A DNA stretch of 64,000 bases from Planctomycetota bacterium (GTDB lineage Bacteria; Planctomycetota; UBA1135; GCA-002686595). Under the pieces are notes generated by a model, which saw nothing but the letters and a program-made list of their open reading frames with translations, had not been told where the DNA came from and did not search any database. A program made the translations under genes and the position numbers. The stretch covers positions 62,001 to 126,000 of the forward strand of contig JADHOC010000015.1 in assembly GCA_016779205.1 (NCBI GenBank). The letters are read 5' to 3'. Positions 40,661-49,797 of this stretch are shown here, one piece after another (positions within the stretch are counted from its first letter, which is position 1; every line of letters begins with the position of its first letter).

Positions 40661-42247
40661 ATGAGGCGCGTCCTCGCCATCCACCTGCGATCCCTGTCCA
40701 TCGACCTCGCCCAGCGCCGCCGACGCCGCGCGGCACGGCGCCCCGGCGCCCCCAAGACCTCCTGCATCCTCCTCGCCCAACCGAGCCACGGCCGGGCCCT
40801 GGTGGCCGCTCGATGCAACGAGGCGGCCCGGCGCGGGGTGCGTATCGGACTCTCCCTCGCCGAGGCCCAGGCCCTGATCGATCCCCGGGTCCGTGCACGG
40901 CACGGGGACCCCTGGGTCGAGGAGCTCTCGGAGGAGCGGGACCTGCGCGCCCTGCACGCCCTCGGGCAGTGGCTCATGGCGCGCTTCTCGCCCCTGGTCG
41001 CCCTCGATCCTCCCGACGGCCTGTTCGTCGACGTCGCGGGGACGGAGCGGCTCTTCGGCGACGAGGAGGACCTGTGCCGCGCCGTGCTCCGCGCCATGCA
41101 CCGGCTGGAGATCGGCTCGCGCCTGGCGGTGGCGGACACCGTCGGCGCGGCGTCCGCCGTCGCGCGGTTCGGCAGGACGCCCCGCCAGATCGTCCCCGGC
41201 GGCGACGAGGCCGTGGCCCTGGGGCCGCTGCCCGTCGCCGCGCTCCGGCTCCCCGAGGCCACCTGCGACGCCCTCTCCGAGCTCGGCGTGGAGTCCATCC
41301 AGGAGCTCCTGCGCCTCGACCGTGACCGCGTGGCGGCCCGCTTCGGTGGAGACGTCGCCATGCGCCTCGACCAGGCGCTCGGGCGCGCGTTCGAGTCGGT
41401 CACGCCCCTGGCCTTCGAGAGCCCCCCCCAGGCCGAGCGCGTGTTCGAGGGGCCGGTCCGGCAGGCAGAGGCCATTGCCCAGGTCGCCGAGGAGCTGGTG
41501 ACCGAGCTCTCGGGCGAGCTCGAGCGCGCGCGCCAGGGCGTGCTCGAGGCGACCCTCGTGCTCGAGCCGTCCGATCTACCCCCGCGGCGACTGCCGCTCT
41601 CCCTCTCCCGGCCCAGCGCGGACCCCCGGCACCTGTGGACCATGCTCCGGCCCGCCGTCGAGTCCGTACACCTGGGGTTCGGCATCGAACGGGTCCGCTT
41701 CGTCGCCGTCCGAACGGGGCGCCTCCCGGCCCGGCAGGTCGGGGCCTGGGAACAGCCAGAGCCGGCCAGCTCCCCCACCTCCCAACCCCTCGATCGACAC
41801 GTGGGCGAGCTCGTGGACATCCTCGCCGCTCGCCTCGGCCCCGAGAACGTCCTCGCCGCCCGCGCCGAGCCCTCGCACCTCCCCGAGCGGTCCTACTCGT
41901 GGATCCGCCCCCAGGAGCACCGGTCCAGGGGAGCCAGCAAGCCCCGCCACATGCCCCGCCCCTCCCTGCTCTTCTCCCCGCCCGAGCCCGCGACCCTCGA
42001 GGGTTCCGGTGGCCCGGGAAGCCGGCCCGCCCGCCTGCGCTGGCGCGGGATCGCCTACCGGATTCGAAAGGCGCGCGGGCCCGAGCGGCTCGCGCGGCCC
42101 TGGTGGGACGACAGCCCCGCGTGGCCCGATGGGTCCCCCCACACCGTGCGCGACTACTACCGGCTGGAGACCAGCTGTGGGCGCTCCCTGTGGGCCTTCC
42201 GCGAACCCAAGCACGGCCGCACCTTCGTCCAGGGGGAGTGGACCTGA
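40661..42247 (+). CDS. imuB: ImuB, Y-family polymerase-like mutasome hub protein
   Basis: 528 residues related to Y-family DNA polymerases (palm, fingers, thumb and little-finger order). The catalytic acidic residues are missing: the first strand reads VLAIHLRSLSID instead of the D-M-D-A-F type motif, and the second catalytic block reads FVDVAGTERLFG without the adjacent Glu, so it should be non-polymerising, as known for ImuB. The HhH-like region (ALSELGVESIQELLRLDRD) and the C-terminal extension ending in GRTFVQGEWT are typical. ImuB recruits ImuA, DnaE2 and the sliding clamp. The start ATG at 40661 follows an unusual 105-bp gap after imuA. It ends in a hairpin shared with the convergent DUF4097 gene. 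Confidence 0.88.
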   Translation: MRRVLAIHLRSLSIDLAQRRRRRAARRPGAPKTSCILLAQPSHGRALVAARCNEAARRGVRIGLSLAEAQALIDPRVRARHGDPWVEELSEERDLRALHALGQWLMARFSPLVALDPPDGLFVDVAGTERLFGDEEDLCRAVLRAMHRLEIGSRLAVADTVGAASAVARFGRTPRQIVPGGDEAVALGPLPVAALRLPEATCDALSELGVESIQELLRLDRDRVAARFGGDVAMRLDQALGRAFESVTPLAFESPPQAERVFEGPVRQAEAIAQVAEELVTELSGELERARQGVLEATLVLEPSDLPPRRLPLSLSRPSADPRHLWTMLRPAVESVHLGFGIERVRFVAVRTGRLPARQVGAWEQPEPASSPTSQPLDRHVGELVDILAARLGPENVLAARAEPSHLPERSYSWIRPQEHRSRGASKPRHMPRPSLLFSPPEPATLEGSGGPGSRPARLRWRGIAYRIRKARGPERLARPWWDDSPAWPDGSPHTVRDYYRLETSCGRSLWAFREPKHGRTFVQGEWT

Positions 42248-42268
42248 GCTCACGCGCCGCGTGGGCTC
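42246..42268. terminator. 10-bp stem-loop between convergent imuB and DUF4097 genes
   Basis: GAGCTCACGC (42246-42255) pairs with GCGTGGGCTC (42259-42268), one G-T pair, three-base loop. It overlaps the imuB stop codon and sits in the 37-bp gap to the convergent gene, so a shared terminator is likely; no T tract is present. Confidence 0.5.
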
Positions 42269-42284
42269 GCGCCTCCCGGAATCT

Positions 42285-43178
42285 CTACAGCCTGGGCCCG
42301 CGCATCAGCCCCGGAGCACGAACCTCGACCTCGATCGAGCCGTTGCCCGTGCGCGTGATGGAACGCGGCCCACCTGCCCCCACGGCGAGGATCGATGCCT
42401 TGCCCTTCTGGCGCATGCCATCCTGGTCACGGAACCGGACCTGCCCGTTGCTGGTCGAGGCCTCGATCACCCCGGACCACCCGTGGGCGACGCTCAGGTT
42501 GATCGAGCCGTTGCTGGAACGCAGCTGGACCGCGCCCGTGGCCTCGTCCGCCAGGGAGACCTCGAGGTCCCCGTTCACGGTCTCGAGCTGCAAAGAGCCA
42601 TTGAAGCCCGCGACCTTGACCGACCCGTTCCCCGTGGCACCCAGCGCATCACCCGAACCGCCTTCGAGGGAGATGGCACCGTTGTCAGTGGAGAGCCGCG
42701 CATCCCCCCGACAGTCCACCAGCCGGATCGAGCCGTTCGACGACTCGGCCGCCACGCCGCCGCTGGCGCCGGTCGCCGTGAGCGCCCCGTTGGACGTCTT
42801 GAGTTGCACGCTCCCCAGGTCCGGGACGGTCACCTTCAGGCTGATGCGCTCCGACTGCCGACGCCCTCCCTCGAAGGTGGGAGCCACGGTGAAGCCGCCG
42901 GGCTGGCGCTGGATCGACGCCCCCAGCTGATCGAACCGCGCGAGGGCTCGCTCCTCGTCACGCTCCGTGAGGCGCACCGTGCCGCGCACCTCGATGCCCT
43001 CCAGCGAGGGGTCCTCCCCCACCTCGATCGACCCCACGTCGCAGGCCACCTCGAGGGAGACGGGCCCGTCCACGCCGAACTCCTCCGTGATGACGAAGGA
43101 GTCCTCCAGCTCGAAGCTCGAGCAGGAGGCGGTCAAGAGCAGCGGGACGACGAGGCAGCGGCGAAGTGCGGAGCGCAT
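42285..43178 (-). CDS. DUF4097-family lipoprotein with beta-helix repeats
   Basis: 297 residues with a lipobox (LLTASC, Cys near residue 18). The body is a string of short beta-strand repeats containing Ser/Asn-Gly turns, for example LKTSNGALTA, AESSNGSIRL, LSTDNGAISL, LETVNGDLEV and LRSSNGSINL, about every 20 residues, as in the DUF4097 right-handed or parallel beta-helix. Function of the family is unknown; members often accompany membrane stress regulators. No partner of that type is adjacent here. The ATG at 43176-43178 gives the lipoprotein signal; an upstream ATG at 43328 would place 50 extra residues before it and overlap the divergent YbaK gene. Confidence 0.82.
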   Translation of the reverse strand: MRSALRRCLVVPLLLTASCSSFELEDSFVITEEFGVDGPVSLEVACDVGSIEVGEDPSLEGIEVRGTVRLTERDEERALARFDQLGASIQRQPGGFTVAPTFEGGRRQSERISLKVTVPDLGSVQLKTSNGALTATGASGGVAAESSNGSIRLVDCRGDARLSTDNGAISLEGGSGDALGATGNGSVKVAGFNGSLQLETVNGDLEVSLADEATGAVQLRSSNGSINLSVAHGWSGVIEASTSNGQVRFRDQDGMRQKGKASILAVGAGGPRSITRTGNGSIEVEVRAPGLMRGPRL

Positions 43179-43312
43179 TACGTTCAGGCTTGTGGCAAGT
43201 TGAGGTGCGGAGCGCGGCCCGGATCCGGGATGGTCAGGGCCGCGGAGGCGAGGATACCGCGCCAGCCCGCGATCCAAGCCCCGAACCCACCGCTCGCCGA
43301 CGGAGCGCACCC

Positions 43313-43822
43313 ATGACCCACGAATCACAGCCCTGTATCGGCCCCACGGAGGTCACGGCCCGCATCCGGGCCCTGCTCGACGGCGCCGGGGTGACGTATC
43401 GCTACGTCGAGCACGGCCCCACGCGGACCAGCGAGGAGTCCGCGGCCGCCCGCGGCGAGGTCCTCGAGGTGGGCGGCAAGTCCATCGTGCTCAAGGTCGG
43501 CGACACCTTCCGGGTCTGCGTGCTCTCGGCGGCACGACAGCTCAACTCCAACCGGGTCCGTCGGCACTTCAAGGAGAGCCGGGCGCGCTTCGCGAGCCGC
43601 GACGAGCTCCTCGACCTGACCGGCCTCGTCCCCGGCTGCGTCCCCCCGTTCGGCCCGCCGATCCTCACGCCGCCCAACTGCCTCGACGAGGCGTTCCTGG
43701 AGAACGACCGGATCGCCTTCAACGCGGGGTCCCTCACCTGCTCGATCGTGATGCCCCTGGCCGCCTACCTGGACCTCGCCAGGCCTGAGGTTTTCTCGTT
43801 CTCGAGGGACACCGGCGCCTGA
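43313..43822 (+). CDS. YbaK/ProX-type aminoacyl-tRNA deacylase domain protein
   Basis: 169-residue single-domain protein of the YbaK/EbsC/PrdX superfamily, which hydrolyses wrongly charged tRNAs (for example Cys-tRNAPro or Ala-tRNAPro) in trans. The conserved Lys56 is in GGKSIVLKV, the GCVPPFGPP stretch matches the family G-x-x-P-P-F/G loop, and IAFNAGSLTCSIVM is the closing strand with the conserved F-N-A-G. Which misacylated tRNA it edits is not predictable. The ATG at 43313 puts the first helix at the normal place. It starts 134 bp from the divergent DUF4097 gene and converges on the giant helicase gene with a 25-bp gap. Confidence 0.88.
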   Translation: MTHESQPCIGPTEVTARIRALLDGAGVTYRYVEHGPTRTSEESAAARGEVLEVGGKSIVLKVGDTFRVCVLSAARQLNSNRVRRHFKESRARFASRDELLDLTGLVPGCVPPFGPPILTPPNCLDEAFLENDRIAFNAGSLTCSIVMPLAAYLDLARPEVFSFSRDTGA

Positions 43823-43847
43823 AGCCCGGCGCCCCCCCGGCGCAGAG

Positions 43848-46800
43848 TCACTCGCCCGCGACGGGGCCGAGGGCGGTCCCGGGTCCGGGGTCGGCGGCGA
43901 GACGCTCCCGGAGCTGGGCGTCGAGGCGCTCGACCTCAGCGTCCGCGTCCCTCCACCAGTCCACGGACCACACGCGGAGCAGGTCCCAGCCGAGGCCCGT
44001 GAGCACCATCGGCCGCAGCCGATCCCGGTCACGGGCCGTGGCGGAGCGGGCGTAGTTGTCCCCGTCGGTCTCGATCCCCGCCAGGTACCGCCCCGGCCTC
44101 GCGGGGTGCGCCACGGCGATGTCCATGCGCACGCTCGACGCCCCCACTCCGGTGGAGACCTCCCACCCAAGCTCGACCAGGCGCGCCGCGATCCGCTCCA
44201 CCAGGCCGTCTGATCGTTCGCCGGCCACCACGCCAGGTGCGCGCCCCCCCCGGGCACCCCGCTCCGCGTGCCGGAGGAAGGCCTGCAGGTCGCGGACGGC
44301 CCGCGCGCTCGTCCGCGCCAGGTCGATCTGATCAGGCCGCAGGGAGGTGAAGACCAGGACCTCCTCCCGGGCCCGGGTGACGGCCACGTTGAGGCGCCGC
44401 TCCCCGCCGTCCTTGTTGAGTGGCCCGAAGTTCATGGAGACGTTGCCCCGCTCGTCCGGGCCATAGCCCACGGAGAACACAATCACGTCGCGCTCATCCC
44501 CCTGGACGTTCTCCAGGTTCTTCACGAACACCGGCTCCTCGGCGCCCTCGTCGAAGAACGGCTCCAGCTCGGGGTGCTCCCGCACCGCGCCGTCGAAGAG
44601 GTCCATCACCAGGGTCTGCTGGGCCTGGCTGAAGGTCACGACGCCGACGGAGCGGTCGCGCTGCGCGGGATCCTTGAGCCGGCGGACCACCTCGTCCACC
44701 ACCTCGCGGGCCTCGACGGCGTTGGTCCGCGTCCGCCCCTTGTCGTAGACGCCGCCCTCCACATAGCGCGAGGAGACACCGAGCCCCTCCGAGGAGTTCG
44801 AGGGGAACGTGAGCAGCCCCTGGTCGTAGTAGCGCTCGTTGCTGAAGGCGATCAGGCTCTCGTGTCGGCTGCGGTAGTGCCAGGCCAGCCGCTGGGTGGG
44901 GACCTGGGCGCCGATGCACTCCTCGAGGATGCTCTCCAGGTCCTGGATCTCGTCCTCCTCCACCGCCTCGTCCTCGCTGCGGCTGAAGAAGCTGGTGGGC
45001 GGGAGCTGCTTGGGGTCGCCGACGATCACCGCCTGGCTCCCCCGCGCGATGGCGCCGATGCCGTCCCAGACGGGAATCTGCGACGCCTCGTCGAAGACGA
45101 CCAGGTCGAAGCGGGGGTGGTCGGCCTCGAGGTACTGGGCAACCGACATGGGGCTCATGAGGAAGCACGGCTTGAGCTCCATCGCCAGCTCCCCGAGCTC
45201 GGCGAGCAGGCGCCGGATGGCCATGTGCCGGGTCTTCTTGGTGATCTCGCGCTGCAGGACGCCCAGCGCCGTGCCGCGGTTCTTCTCCCGCAGGACCGCC
45301 GGCTGGGGCCGCTTCGCGCCCACCCGCTGCCGCACTTCCTCCCGCGCCGCCTCGAGCCGCTCCTCGTCGAGCCCCACGAAGCGCTCCATGGCGCGTCCCT
45401 GATCCGCGCCGTCAAAGGCCTTGAGCGCCCCATCCGAGGAGATCTCGTGCAGCACCCACGCCCGGGAGTACGCCCCGTCGAAGGCCTCCCGGGCGCGACC
45501 GGCCCGGATCCGCCCCTCCTCGAGCGCCGCCACCACGTCCCCGCGGCCGGCCTCGAGCGCCGCGGCGCGCAGGGACTGCCAGCGGGTCCACCCGCGCAGC
45601 TCCCCCCAGCGATCCGCCCACCGAAGGGTCAGGCCCTGCAGCTCCGCGACCTCGTCGCGGGACCAACCGATCGGCGCTCCAGGGAGCGGCCGCGCGGCCT
45701 CCTCGGCGGTGGCCTTGCGCTCCACCAGCGCGGCGAGCGCCGCCGCCAGCTCCGGCGCGGCGGCCGCCAGCGCTCCGGCAGGGTCGGTCAGCCCATCGCT
45801 CCAGCGCGCCGTGAGCGCCTCCGCCGCGGACCGCGGGGTCAGCCCCGCGTCCGGCGCGAACGCGGCCAGCGCCTCTGCGATGGACCGGACCCGCTGGAGG
45901 TGCTCGGCGGAGGCGGCGAGATCGGGCGCGTCGCCAACCCAGGCGGGTCCGAGGGCGGCGCGTTCCAGGTCGCCTGCGCCCGCGACCTCGGCCACAAGCT
46001 CGAGCGACCGCTGGACCTCCTCGAGGCCGCGCAGCGCGTCGTCGTTCCCGATGGAGCCGGGCTCCCGCGCGATGCCGCGGAAGGCATCGCGCAGGGTCCG
46101 GCGCCCGCGCCAGCGGGTCAAGAGCCCGAGGAGCCCACTGGCCAGGGTGTCCCGACGCGCGCGCTCGAGCCCGTCGAGGTCGAGCGTGTTCGGCGCGGCA
46201 CGATACCTCGCGTCAAATCCCGATCGGAGCCCGGCGAGCTCGGTCGCGGCCCCGTGGAGGGCCGCCGCACGCTCCAGGTGGGCGCCGCCCTCGAGCAGCG
46301 CCGCCGCGCTCGCGCCGGGCTCGGGCGCCCCCTCGAGCGCGCTCGCCAAGGCCAAAAGGAGGTCCCACCCCCCACGGGAAGCGGGGGAGGCCAGCCCGAG
46401 CAGGTCGAGGACGGTATCCGCCAGCGCCAGGAACTCCGACGCGGCCCCGTCGAAGTCGTTGAGCGCCGCGCGGGTCTCGTCCTCGAGGATGGGCGAGTAG
46501 TCCTGACGCCCCACCAGCAGGAGCGGGTGATCAGGGGCGACCAGCTGCTCCTCGGCCACCGGGTCGAGGTCGCCCAGGGCCCGCCGCCACCGACCGAGCT
46601 CCTCCGAGCTGACGCGGGTGGGGTCGCCGAGGTCGAGCTCGATGGTCGAGGCACCCCGGCGGGTGGCGACGGCCTCGCGGGCGATCACGCCGTGGATGGA
46701 CTCCCCCGAACTCCGCTCCCGGTGCAGGGCGTCCACGTGGCCGTTGAGGCGGCCCCGCGCCGCGTCGACCTCGTCGGTCACCTCCTCCCATCGCCGGCGC

Positions 46801-49724
46801 CGGGCGCCGCGGACCCGGCCCTCCTCGAGGGCCTCCTTGAACTGCTCGAGCACGCCCTTCTTGTTGGCCTTGTTCGAGTGCAGCTCGAGGCAGGCGGGGC
46901 CCAGCCCGAGCCCGCGCAGCCGACGGTGCACCACGTCCAGGGCGGCCATCTTCTCCGAGACGAAGAGCACCCGCTGGCCCTTGGCGATCACGTGGGCGAT
47001 CAGGTTGGTGATGGTCTGGGACTTGCCCGTCCCCGGCGGGCCCTCGAGGACCATGGTCCGCCCGCGGGCCGCGGCGAGGATGGCGCTGAGCTGGGTGGAG
47101 TCGTAGGAGAGCGGCGCGAAGACCTCGCCTGCCCCCACCGCTCGGTCGAGCTCCTCCGGCGCGATGGCCGCCTCCTCGGCCCCGAAGGGCTCCCGGGGTC
47201 GGTCGAGGAGGTGCGCCACGAGGGCGTTCTCACGCAGGACCTCGGCGCGGTCCCGGAGGTCTCGCCAGAGCAGGTACTTCGAGAAGGAGTACAGCCCCAC
47301 CTGCCCCTCCTCGGTGACCTCCCACCCGTCCTCGTCCTTGATCGCGTCCTTGATGATGCGCAGCACGAGGGCGACGTCCACGCCGTTCTCGTCCTCCGGC
47401 AGCGGGTCGAGCCCCGTGATGTCCACGTCGTGGTCGCGCCGCAGGTACTCGAGGAGGGTCACGTTGATGCGCGTCTCGTCCCCGCCCTTCACCAGCGAGT
47501 AGCCCGCGCGCCCGGACTTGCGCTTGATCTCCAGGGGGATCAGCAGCAGCGGCGCGCGGCGGGAGCGGGTGGCCTGGCGCGTCTCGCGGTAGGAGAGGAA
47601 GCCGACCGCCAGGTAGAGGCTGTTGACGCCCCCCTCCTCACGGGCGGTGCGGGCCTCGCGGTAGACGTTGGTCAGGCGGACCTCGAGCTCGGCGGCGTCC
47701 AGGTACGACCGCAGCTGCCCCTCCGCGACGCCGGCCGTCAGGAGGGCGTCCAGGCCGCGGATCGCCTCCTCGTCGGGGGCGCCCTTGCCCGGGAGCTCGG
47801 AGGGGCGCTCCAGGACAGCGAACGTCCGCCCGGCCGCCAGCCGGTCCTCGACGGCGTCCAGCTTGCTCCCGAGCAGCGGGATGACCCGCTTGCTGCTGCT
47901 GGAGGAGTTCAACAGCCGGTTCCGCATGGTCAGGTCCAGGAGCTGGCGCAGCCACCGGTCCAGCCGCGTCTGGGGCGTCTCCTCCGCCTCCCTCCGCAGG
48001 CGGTCCGCCTCCAGGTAGGCCTTGAGGTCGGCCTCGAGGTCACGGGCCGAGGCCGTCGGCGCCGCCGCGCTCGCCGTGACCCCCTCGCTCGCCTCGCCCG
48101 GGGTCCCGCCCGCGAAGGTGGGGAGCGGCAGCATGCCCCCGCGGCGCGCCCGCGCCACGTCCACGGCGAAACGGAACGCCGTCCGGTCCAGGAGCTCCCG
48201 CTCCGCCACCTCGCGCGCCCCGGCGAAGTCCGGCGAGGGGCGGTGGCAGGCGCCCGTGGGGTCGAAGACGCAGATCTCGGCCAGCTCCACGCGCTTCGAG
48301 AGGCGCAGGGGCTCCTCCACCAGGGGGTTCGAGAAGGTCCGCTCCACCAGCCACGCGCCCACGAAGGCGTGGCCGCGAATGACGACCACGATCGGGTGCA
48401 GCCCGGCTTGCTCCATGGCCGCCGCTGCGAGGAGCGACACGTCGAGGCAGGTGGCAAGGCGCGCCTCCTCGATGGCCTCGGGGAAGCGCACGCGCTGCCC
48501 CTCGCTCTCGAAGCTGGCGGGGGGATTGGCGTAGCTAATCTCGGCGTCCAGCAGGGCGCCATAGATGGCCTCCACCATGTGGAGCGCGTGAACGGGATCG
48601 CGGGACTGGTAGCCGCTGAGCGCCGGCTCGTGGCCCGCTCGCTCGAGCCGCTGGGCCGCTGCCGAGAGGAGCCTCGTCACGAACGGAGCGTTCGGCAGGA
48701 CGAAGGCGGCCAGCACCTCGGGGAGCGCCGAGGTCCCCGGCCACGAGCCCGCGGGGTGCAGCTGCCAGGAGGCCCGCGCGTAGCCGAGCTCGAGGCCCTC
48801 CATCGTCATCACCCGCGCCACCACGTCGCCGTCCGCCCGCTCGGTCAGCCGCGCGAGGAGCGCGGGCTCGTAGCGGAGGGGGCCCTCGAGGCGATCAGCG
48901 CCGAGCTCCAGCTCCTCCCCGGGGGCCAGCGGGGGGAGCTCGATGACCGCATCCGCGAGGAACGCGGGGGTGGCGGTGATCCGCAGGGTGGCGGGGGGGA
49001 GCGGCGCGTCCGAGGTGTTCCGCACTCGCACGGCGTGGACCGGGGCCCGACGCCCCCGGAGCATCGCGAGGTGAACCCTGGGCAGGAGCTCCATGTCGAT
49101 CTCCACCCGGGGGGCAGCGGGCGCCCCGTCCGGCTCGCTCGACGCCCCCTCGAGCGCGGACTCCATGTCCTCTGCGAGGGGGCCCTCGGCGTTCGCACCG
49201 GGCTGCAGCGGCGCCGGAGCGGCCACCTCGATCACCGCGCTGGCGTCCACCTCGAGGCGCGCGAGGTCCACCTCCAGGGCGGCGAGTCGCTCCTCGATGG
49301 CCCTCTGGTCGACCCCCTCGACCCCGCGGGCCGAGAGCAGGAGCTCCCGGGCCTCACCGAGCCGCTCCCGCTGGACATCGGCGCGGCGCGCGGCGCCGGC
49401 ACGCTCCACCAGCTGCGCTGCCGCGTTGAGCCTCCACGCCGTCGGGTAGCGCGCCTCGAGGTCGGCCATGAAGGCCGCGAGCTGGGACTCGATCTCCGGG
49501 GGGAGCCCGGCCTCGAGCAGCTCGGCGTGGCTCGACCGCGCGAGGTCCGCGCGCGCCGAGGCCGTCGCGGGGACGCCGGACTCGAGGGCGATCCGGATCG
49601 AGTCCCGGAGCACCTCGAACAGCCGCAGGATCCGCTGCCGCTCCGCGGCGGCCGGGTCACCCTGCGTCGGGGTCGGACCGGCGAGTCCTGTCGGGGGAGC
49701 GTTCTGGTCCGGGGAGGCGTTCAT
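43848..49724 (-). CDS. Giant DUF4011 SF1 helicase-nuclease with N-terminal transglutaminase-like domain
   Basis: 1,958 residues, by far the largest gene here. Order: helical N-terminus (1-160), beta-sandwich (about 208-325), transglutaminase-like domain (about 370-525) with Cys426, His452 and Asp488 in triad positions, DUF4011 (about 585-820), SF1 helicase with Walker A GPPGTGKS (895-902), a long helical insert (about 955-1480), Walker B DEASQ (1545-1549), motif III GDPKQLPP, motif IV HYRSRHESL, motif V QGDERD and motif VI VAVTRARE, then a PD-(D/E)XK nuclease (Asp1868, Glu1885, Asp1887) with the LGWDLLRVWSVDWW tail. Such DUF4011/DUF3320 proteins occur as stand-alone genes or near defence systems and are suspected nucleic-acid restriction or repair factors; the role is not established. 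No defence genes adjoin it. Confidence 0.92.
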   Translation of the reverse strand: MNASPDQNAPPTGLAGPTPTQGDPAAAERQRILRLFEVLRDSIRIALESGVPATASARADLARSSHAELLEAGLPPEIESQLAAFMADLEARYPTAWRLNAAAQLVERAGAARRADVQRERLGEARELLLSARGVEGVDQRAIEERLAALEVDLARLEVDASAVIEVAAPAPLQPGANAEGPLAEDMESALEGASSEPDGAPAAPRVEIDMELLPRVHLAMLRGRRAPVHAVRVRNTSDAPLPPATLRITATPAFLADAVIELPPLAPGEELELGADRLEGPLRYEPALLARLTERADGDVVARVMTMEGLELGYARASWQLHPAGSWPGTSALPEVLAAFVLPNAPFVTRLLSAAAQRLERAGHEPALSGYQSRDPVHALHMVEAIYGALLDAEISYANPPASFESEGQRVRFPEAIEEARLATCLDVSLLAAAAMEQAGLHPIVVVIRGHAFVGAWLVERTFSNPLVEEPLRLSKRVELAEICVFDPTGACHRPSPDFAGAREVAERELLDRTAFRFAVDVARARRGGMLPLPTFAGGTPGEASEGVTASAAAPTASARDLEADLKAYLEADRLRREAEETPQTRLDRWLRQLLDLTMRNRLLNSSSSSKRVIPLLGSKLDAVEDRLAAGRTFAVLERPSELPGKGAPDEEAIRGLDALLTAGVAEGQLRSYLDAAELEVRLTNVYREARTAREEGGVNSLYLAVGFLSYRETRQATRSRRAPLLLIPLEIKRKSGRAGYSLVKGGDETRINVTLLEYLRRDHDVDITGLDPLPEDENGVDVALVLRIIKDAIKDEDGWEVTEEGQVGLYSFSKYLLWRDLRDRAEVLRENALVAHLLDRPREPFGAEEAAIAPEELDRAVGAGEVFAPLSYDSTQLSAILAAARGRTMVLEGPPGTGKSQTITNLIAHVIAKGQRVLFVSEKMAALDVVHRRLRGLGLGPACLELHSNKANKKGVLEQFKEALEEGRVRGARRRRWEEVTDEVDAARGRLNGHVDALHRERSSGESIHGVIAREAVATRRGASTIELDLGDPTRVSSEELGRWRRALGDLDPVAEEQLVAPDHPLLLVGRQDYSPILEDETRAALNDFDGAASEFLALADTVLDLLGLASPASRGGWDLLLALASALEGAPEPGASAAALLEGGAHLERAAALHGAATELAGLRSGFDARYRAAPNTLDLDGLERARRDTLASGLLGLLTRWRGRRTLRDAFRGIAREPGSIGNDDALRGLEEVQRSLELVAEVAGAGDLERAALGPAWVGDAPDLAASAEHLQRVRSIAEALAAFAPDAGLTPRSAAEALTARWSDGLTDPAGALAAAAPELAAALAALVERKATAEEAARPLPGAPIGWSRDEVAELQGLTLRWADRWGELRGWTRWQSLRAAALEAGRGDVVAALEEGRIRAGRAREAFDGAYSRAWVLHEISSDGALKAFDGADQGRAMERFVGLDEERLEAAREEVRQRVGAKRPQPAVLREKNRGTALGVLQREITKKTRHMAIRRLLAELGELAMELKPCFLMSPMSVAQYLEADHPRFDLVVFDEASQIPVWDGIGAIARGSQAVIVGDPKQLPPTSFFSRSEDEAVEEDEIQDLESILEECIGAQVPTQRLAWHYRSRHESLIAFSNERYYDQGLLTFPSNSSEGLGVSSRYVEGGVYDKGRTRTNAVEAREVVDEVVRRLKDPAQRDRSVGVVTFSQAQQTLVMDLFDGAVREHPELEPFFDEGAEEPVFVKNLENVQGDERDVIVFSVGYGPDERGNVSMNFGPLNKDGGERRLNVAVTRAREEVLVFTSLRPDQIDLARTSARAVRDLQAFLRHAERGARGGRAPGVVAGERSDGLVERIAARLVELGWEVSTGVGASSVRMDIAVAHPARPGRYLAGIETDGDNYARSATARDRDRLRPMVLTGLGWDLLRVWSVDWWRDADAEVERLDAQLRERLAADPGPGTALGPVAGE

Positions 49725-49797
49725 CTCGCTGGGCGGACGCAGGGGAGCCCGCGCCTGCCCGAGACTTTAGCAGGGCGCGCGCCCCGCGACCGGCCGC

